Source of the DNA: JAENVT01 sp031412355
Lineage (GTDB): Bacteria; Actinomycetota; Acidimicrobiia; Acidimicrobiales; Ilumatobacteraceae
Direction: 5' to 3'
DNA: 8,044 nt
NCBI GenBank assembly: GCA_031412355.1
Contig: JANOCR010000236.1
Location: 1-8,044 of the forward strand
Shown here: piece by piece, positions 4,999-8,044 of the stretch
Position numbering within the stretch: position 1 is the first letter of the stretch
Layout: every line of letters starts with the position of its first letter
Translations under genes and position numbers: made by a program
Notes under the pieces: model-generated
Database searches by the model: none
Told to the model about the DNA's origin: nothing
Seen by the model: only the letters and a program-made list of their open reading frames with translations

Positions 4999-5833
4999 AT
5001 GCGCGTTACGTTCCATGGAGTCCGCGGCTCGACGCCGTGCCAGAGCGATGACATCCGCCGGTATGGCGGTAACACGTCGTGTGTTTCGATCGACGCGCCC
5101 GGGCAGGAGCCTCTGCTGCTCGACATGGGCACCGGCCTTCGGTACTACGGCAAGACCGTTGCCACCGATCGGCTCTTCAGGGGGAGTTGCCTGCTCACCC
5201 ACCTTCACTGGGACCACGTGCAGGGGCTGCCGTTCTTCACCCCGTTGCTACGCGAAGGATCCACCCTCGATGTCTACGGCCCGGCGCAAGACGACGGCCG
5301 ATCGCTCGACGAGGTCGTTTCCTGCACGATTCGCCCGCCACTGTTCCCCGTCAGCGTCGACGAGTTGCCGGGCTCGGTCAACTTCCACGACACCGCCGAC
5401 ACCGAGTTCTCGATCGGGGCGTACAACGTGATGGCCCGGCTGGTCCCGCACCTCGGTCCAACACTCGGTTTTCGTGTCGAATGGCAGGGCCGCTCGGTCG
5501 CCTACCTCTCGGATCACCAGCAGCCGTTCGATGGCAGCTTCTCGGCGTCTCCCGGCGCGCTCGAACTCGTCGAGGGGGTCGATCTGTTGATCCACGACGC
5601 GCAGTACACGCAACCCGAGTTCAAGGTCAAAGCAACGTGGGGTCATTGCACAGTCGATTACGCGGTGTGGTTGGCGTCCCAAGCCGGGGTCAGAAAGTTG
5701 GCCCTGTTCCACCACGATCCGGCGCGACGCGACGACGACCTCGACGATCTGTTGAGTTGTGCGGTCAAGGTAGGCGCCGTGCGCGGGGTCGACGTGATCG
5801 CGGCTTCAGAAGGGCTCGTCGTAGAACTCGCAT
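4999..5833 (+). CDS. MBL-fold metallo-hydrolase (RNase Z-like / class II cAMP phosphodiesterase-like)
   Basis: The stop is TAG ending at about 5835, giving 278 residues from ATG 4999. The N-terminus MRVTFHGVRGSTPC and RYGGNTSCV (21-29) are typical of this MBL subgroup. Metal-binding residues visible are the THLHWDH motif (His68, His70, Asp72, His73), His151 in VPHLGP, Asp172 in YLSDHQ, and His199-Asp200 or His216/His238 later in the chain. The fold predicts a di-zinc phosphodiesterase or related hydrolase in the cytoplasm; the substrate is unknown. A more upstream TTG at 4936 is open but lacks family sequence, and GGGGA at 4984-4988 fits the 4999 start (or a GTG at 4996). It is divergent from the thioredoxin-domain gene and probably co-transcribed with the small membrane protein that begins 9 nt later. 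Confidence 0.88.
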
Positions 5834-5844
5834 AGCGTGATCCG

Positions 5845-6216
5845 GTGATCGTCGTTGCCAGCATCGTGCTGGGTGCTGTGTTCGTAGTTGCCGGGGTGAT
5901 GAAGGTCGCCGCACCGCAGCAATGGCGCGTTCAATCCACTGGCCTGGGTGTGCCACGAGTCGTGGCTGCGGCGGTTCCCTTCGTCGAGTTGACCATTGGT
6001 GCGTTGCTGATCGCCCAGCTTGCCCGCCGACCGGTCGCGCTGATTGCCGCAGTCCTGCTGGCGGTGTTCACCACCTTGCTGGTCGTGCGTCTTCAGCAGG
6101 GCCGCCGCCCTCCGTGCGCGTGCTTCGGGGGCTGGTCCAACCGGCCCATCAGCTGGAGCAACGTGGCGCGCAACGCTGCCTTTGTCGTGTTAGCCGTCGC
6201 CGTCGCCCTCGGTTAG
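5845..6216 (+). CDS. MauE/DoxX-like small integral membrane protein
   Basis: This 123-residue protein has about four hydrophobic helices (2-19, 38-58, 62-82, 107-122) and the motif C91-A-C93-F-G between the third and fourth. That arrangement is characteristic of the MauE-type branch of the DoxX-like superfamily, which includes proteins required for maturing disulfide-containing methylamine dehydrogenase. No methylamine dehydrogenase gene is visible here, so the cysteine pair suggests only a general membrane thiol-redox role. The start is GTG 5845, nine bases after the MBL hydrolase stop; no strong Shine-Dalgarno is visible and coupling to the upstream gene is likely. Helix GVMKVAAPQQW (17-27) fits the DoxX pattern of a helix followed by a conserved K-x-x-x-P. 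Confidence 0.8.
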   Translation: MIVVASIVLGAVFVVAGVMKVAAPQQWRVQSTGLGVPRVVAAAVPFVELTIGALLIAQLARRPVALIAAVLLAVFTTLLVVRLQQGRRPPCACFGGWSNRPISWSNVARNAAFVVLAVAVALG

Positions 6217-6268
6217 GGCCTCGTCTGGGTAGGCTGCGGAACTCGTTTGCGGCCGTGGAGGAAAGAGT

Positions 6269-7219
6269 ATGAGTGGTGGTCTCGTCGGGCTGTTGGACGA
6301 TGTGGCAGCACTGGCGAAGCTCGCTGCGGCTTCGATCGACGACGTTGGCGCAGCCGCCGGCCGAGCAAGTGCCAAGGCTGCCGGTGTCGTCATCGACGAC
6401 ACCGCCGTTACGCCGGCCTACGTTCACGGTCTGGCCGCTGAACGTGAGCTACCGATCATCAAGCGGATCGCGAAGGGATCGCTGAAGAACAAGATCCTGT
6501 TCATCCTGCCGGCAGCGCTGCTGCTCAGCGAGTTCGTGCCGGTGCTGGTCGAGATCATCCTGATGCTCGGCGGCAGCTACCTCTGCTTCGAGGGGGCGGA
6601 GAAGATCCACCATCGCTTTACAAAACACGACGAGGAGACCGACCTCCCGGCTGTGGCGGTCGGCGTGGACCAGGAGGAAAAGACGATCGCGGGTGCCATC
6701 CGTACGGACTTCATCCTTTCCGGGGAGATCATGGTGATCTCCCTCAAAGAGGTGATCGACGAAGGCTTTGTCTCGCGAGCCATCATTCTTCTGGTCGTCG
6801 CTGTCCTGATCACGGCCGTCGTGTACGGCGTAGTCGCCTTGATCGTGAAGATGGACGACGTCGGCTTGCGCCTGGCGGGGTCGAGTCGTCCGCGGGCCCA
6901 GCGGATCGGACGGGGGTTGGTCGCGGGCATGCCGAAGCTGTTGGCGCTGCTCTCCACGGTCGGGACGGCGGCGATGGTGTGGGTCGGCGGCCACATCCTG
7001 ATCGTCGGCGCCGACGAACTCGGCTGGCATGGCCCCTACGACCTCGTCCACTCCCTGGAAGACCCCGTGCACGACATCACCGGCGTGGGCGGTGGGCTCG
7101 CGTGGCTGGTCAACACCGCAGCTTCCGCCGTGGTGGGGTTGATCGTCGGATTCGCCGTCATGGCCGTTCTGTCGCGGCTCCCGCGCCGCAAGCGCGACCC
7201 GACATCCGCCGCGCATTGA
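6269..7219 (+). CDS. DUF808 (YedI-like) inner membrane protein
   Basis: This 316-residue protein matches DUF808/YedI over its length. The N-terminus MSGGLVGLLDDVAALAKLAA and the following DDVGAAAGRASAKAAGVVIDD, then DTAVTPAYV (44-52) and PIIKRIAKGSLKNK (62-75), are family hallmarks. Next come the membrane helices with LMLGGSYLCFEGAEK (98-112). Further hydrophobic segments are near 77-105, 170-193, 222-247 and 279-302. The long polar stretch 113-165 holds EEKTIAGAIRTDFILSGEIM, also typical. Function is uncertain in the family; a transport-like membrane role is a guess. The start is well supported: GGAGG at 6257-6261 lies seven bases before ATG 6269. It starts 52 nt after the MauE-like gene and may be a separate unit or the last gene of that operon. 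Confidence 0.92.
   Translation: MSGGLVGLLDDVAALAKLAAASIDDVGAAAGRASAKAAGVVIDDTAVTPAYVHGLAAERELPIIKRIAKGSLKNKILFILPAALLLSEFVPVLVEIILMLGGSYLCFEGAEKIHHRFTKHDEETDLPAVAVGVDQEEKTIAGAIRTDFILSGEIMVISLKEVIDEGFVSRAIILLVVAVLITAVVYGVVALIVKMDDVGLRLAGSSRPRAQRIGRGLVAGMPKLLALLSTVGTAAMVWVGGHILIVGADELGWHGPYDLVHSLEDPVHDITGVGGGLAWLVNTAASAVVGLIVGFAVMAVLSRLPRRKRDPTSAAH
6723..6743. repeat. Perfect 9-bp inverted repeat inside the DUF808 gene
   Basis: GGGAGATCA (6723-6731), TGG, TGATCTCCC (6735-6743). It encodes part of SGEIMVISL, a family-conserved stretch, so it may be only a coincidence of codon choice. Confidence 0.7.
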
Positions 7220-7238
7220 CCGATGGCTGACCGGATGA

Positions 7239-8044
7239 CTAAACGGTGGTGACGACGAAGCTCAACGTGCGTGCTTCCTCGCGCCACGAGTCGTAGCGGC
7301 CGCTGGGACCCGCGTGGCCGGCGCCCATCTCGCATCGCATGATCAGCGGAGCGTTGTTGGTGCGCACTGAGCGCAGCTTGGCTATCCACTTGGCGGGCTC
7401 GTGGTAGCTGACTCTCACGTCGTTGAGGCCTGCAGTGATCAGGATCGCGGGGTAGTCGCGGGCCGTGGTCTGGTCGTAGGGGGAGTAGCTCAGCATGTAG
7501 CTGGCGAAGGGCTCGGTCGCCGGATTGCCCCATTCATCCCATTCGGTGATGGTCAGCGGCAGCTCTTCGTCGTACATCGTCGTGACGACGTCGACGAACG
7601 GAACCTCGGCCACCACCGCGGCGAACAGCTCGGGCCGCATGGTCATGCATGCCCCGACCAAGAGACCGCCCGCGCTGCCTCCGCGGATGGCGACGCGCTG
7701 TGACGATGCCCACTGCTCTGACACGACATGCTCGGCCACCGCGATGGTGTCGAGGAACGTGTTGCGCTTGTTGAGGAGTTTGCCATCGAGGTACCACCGC
7801 CGACCGAGCTCGCCACCCCCGCGCGGATGCGCCAATGCCCACACGAAGCCACGGTCCAGCAGCGACAGTCGGGCAGGGCTGAACCACGGCGGCTCCGATG
7901 CCTCGTAGCTGCCGTACCCGTAGACCAGGCACGGGGCAGTGCCGTCGCGAGGCGTGTCGACAAGGCGCACGAGGTCGACCGGCACTCGTGTGCCGTCGTG
8001 CGACGTCGCCCACTCCCGCGTCGCGGTGTACCGGGAGAGATCGA
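7239..8044 (-). CDS. ptrB: Oligopeptidase B, catalytic C-terminal part (5' end outside window)
   Basis: The frame is open from the window edge to TAG at 7241-7239, giving about 267 residues. This is the alpha/beta-hydrolase domain of a prolyl-oligopeptidase-family (S9A) serine peptidase, of the type that cleaves short peptides after Arg or Lys. Numbering from the first visible residue, the triad is Ser123 in GGSAGG, Asp208 in GLNDVRV and His243 in GAGHAGPSGR. Other family stretches are WATSHDGTRVPVDLVR, VYGYGSYEAS, AHPRGGGELGRRWY and NTFLDTIAVAEHV. The oligopeptidase B C-terminus GAGHxGxSGR followed by FVVTTV is complete. The N-terminal beta-propeller would lie beyond 8044. A GTG at 7985 is merely internal. 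It converges with the DUF808 gene with 19 nt between stops and no clear terminator. Confidence 0.93.
   Translation of the reverse strand, partial: DLSRYTATREWATSHDGTRVPVDLVRLVDTPRDGTAPCLVYGYGSYEASEPPWFSPARLSLLDRGFVWALAHPRGGGELGRRWYLDGKLLNKRNTFLDTIAVAEHVVSEQWASSQRVAIRGGSAGGLLVGACMTMRPELFAAVVAEVPFVDVVTTMYDEELPLTITEWDEWGNPATEPFASYMLSYSPYDQTTARDYPAILITAGLNDVRVSYHEPAKWIAKLRSVRTNNAPLIMRCEMGAGHAGPSGRYDSWREEARTLSFVVTTV

Overview
The window is a high-GC, gene-dense bacterial segment. The gene set points to an actinobacterium, plausibly of the Acidimicrobiia type: an actinobacterial-style MaoC hydratase, DUF808 (YedI-like), oligopeptidase B and a MazEF pair with a ribbon-helix-helix antitoxin. This assignment rests on family resemblance and base composition only. 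There is no phage, insertion sequence, CRISPR array, tRNA or rRNA.

Layout. 1-107: the end of an unidentified gene. 97-350 (minus): a small acidic protein whose reading frame appears broken at a run of five G; a sigma28-like promoter lies upstream. 464-1693 and 1708-2223 (plus): a YbhN/LPG-synthase-like membrane protein followed by a MaoC-fold hydratase. 2227-2274: a strong nested hairpin with no U-tract. 2334-2905 (plus): a MazEF-type toxin-antitoxin operon with a promoter that looks leaderless and has an overlapping palindrome. 2907-4900 (minus): a two-gene operon, described below. 4999-6216 (plus): an MBL-fold hydrolase followed by a MauE/DoxX-like small membrane protein. 6269-7219 (plus): a DUF808 membrane protein. 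7239-8044 (minus): the catalytic C-terminal part of oligopeptidase B, cut by the window edge.

The most notable content is the minus-strand operon at 2907-4900. The upstream gene encodes a 481-residue protein with an N-terminal thioredoxin-like domain (C25-E-T-C28, cis-Pro 74) and a large C-terminal domain I cannot assign to an enzyme. Its stop overlaps the start of a second gene by ATGA. Conventional gene calling splits that second gene into two ORFs at an in-frame UGA (3182-3180). Read through as selenocysteine, it gives one 183-residue protein with the motif U93-G-S-C-T-S-C99, matching what I know as the UGSC family of (seleno)proteins. A perfect 8-bp stem with a GUG loop begins 11 nt after the UGA, which places the loop 19 nt downstream, as expected for a bacterial SECIS element. 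The likely picture is a selenocysteine redox protein made together with a thioredoxin-domain partner. Its substrate is unknown, and the selenocysteine machinery must lie outside the window.

All intergenic stretches are under 120 bp, so no gene-free region exceeds 300 bases.
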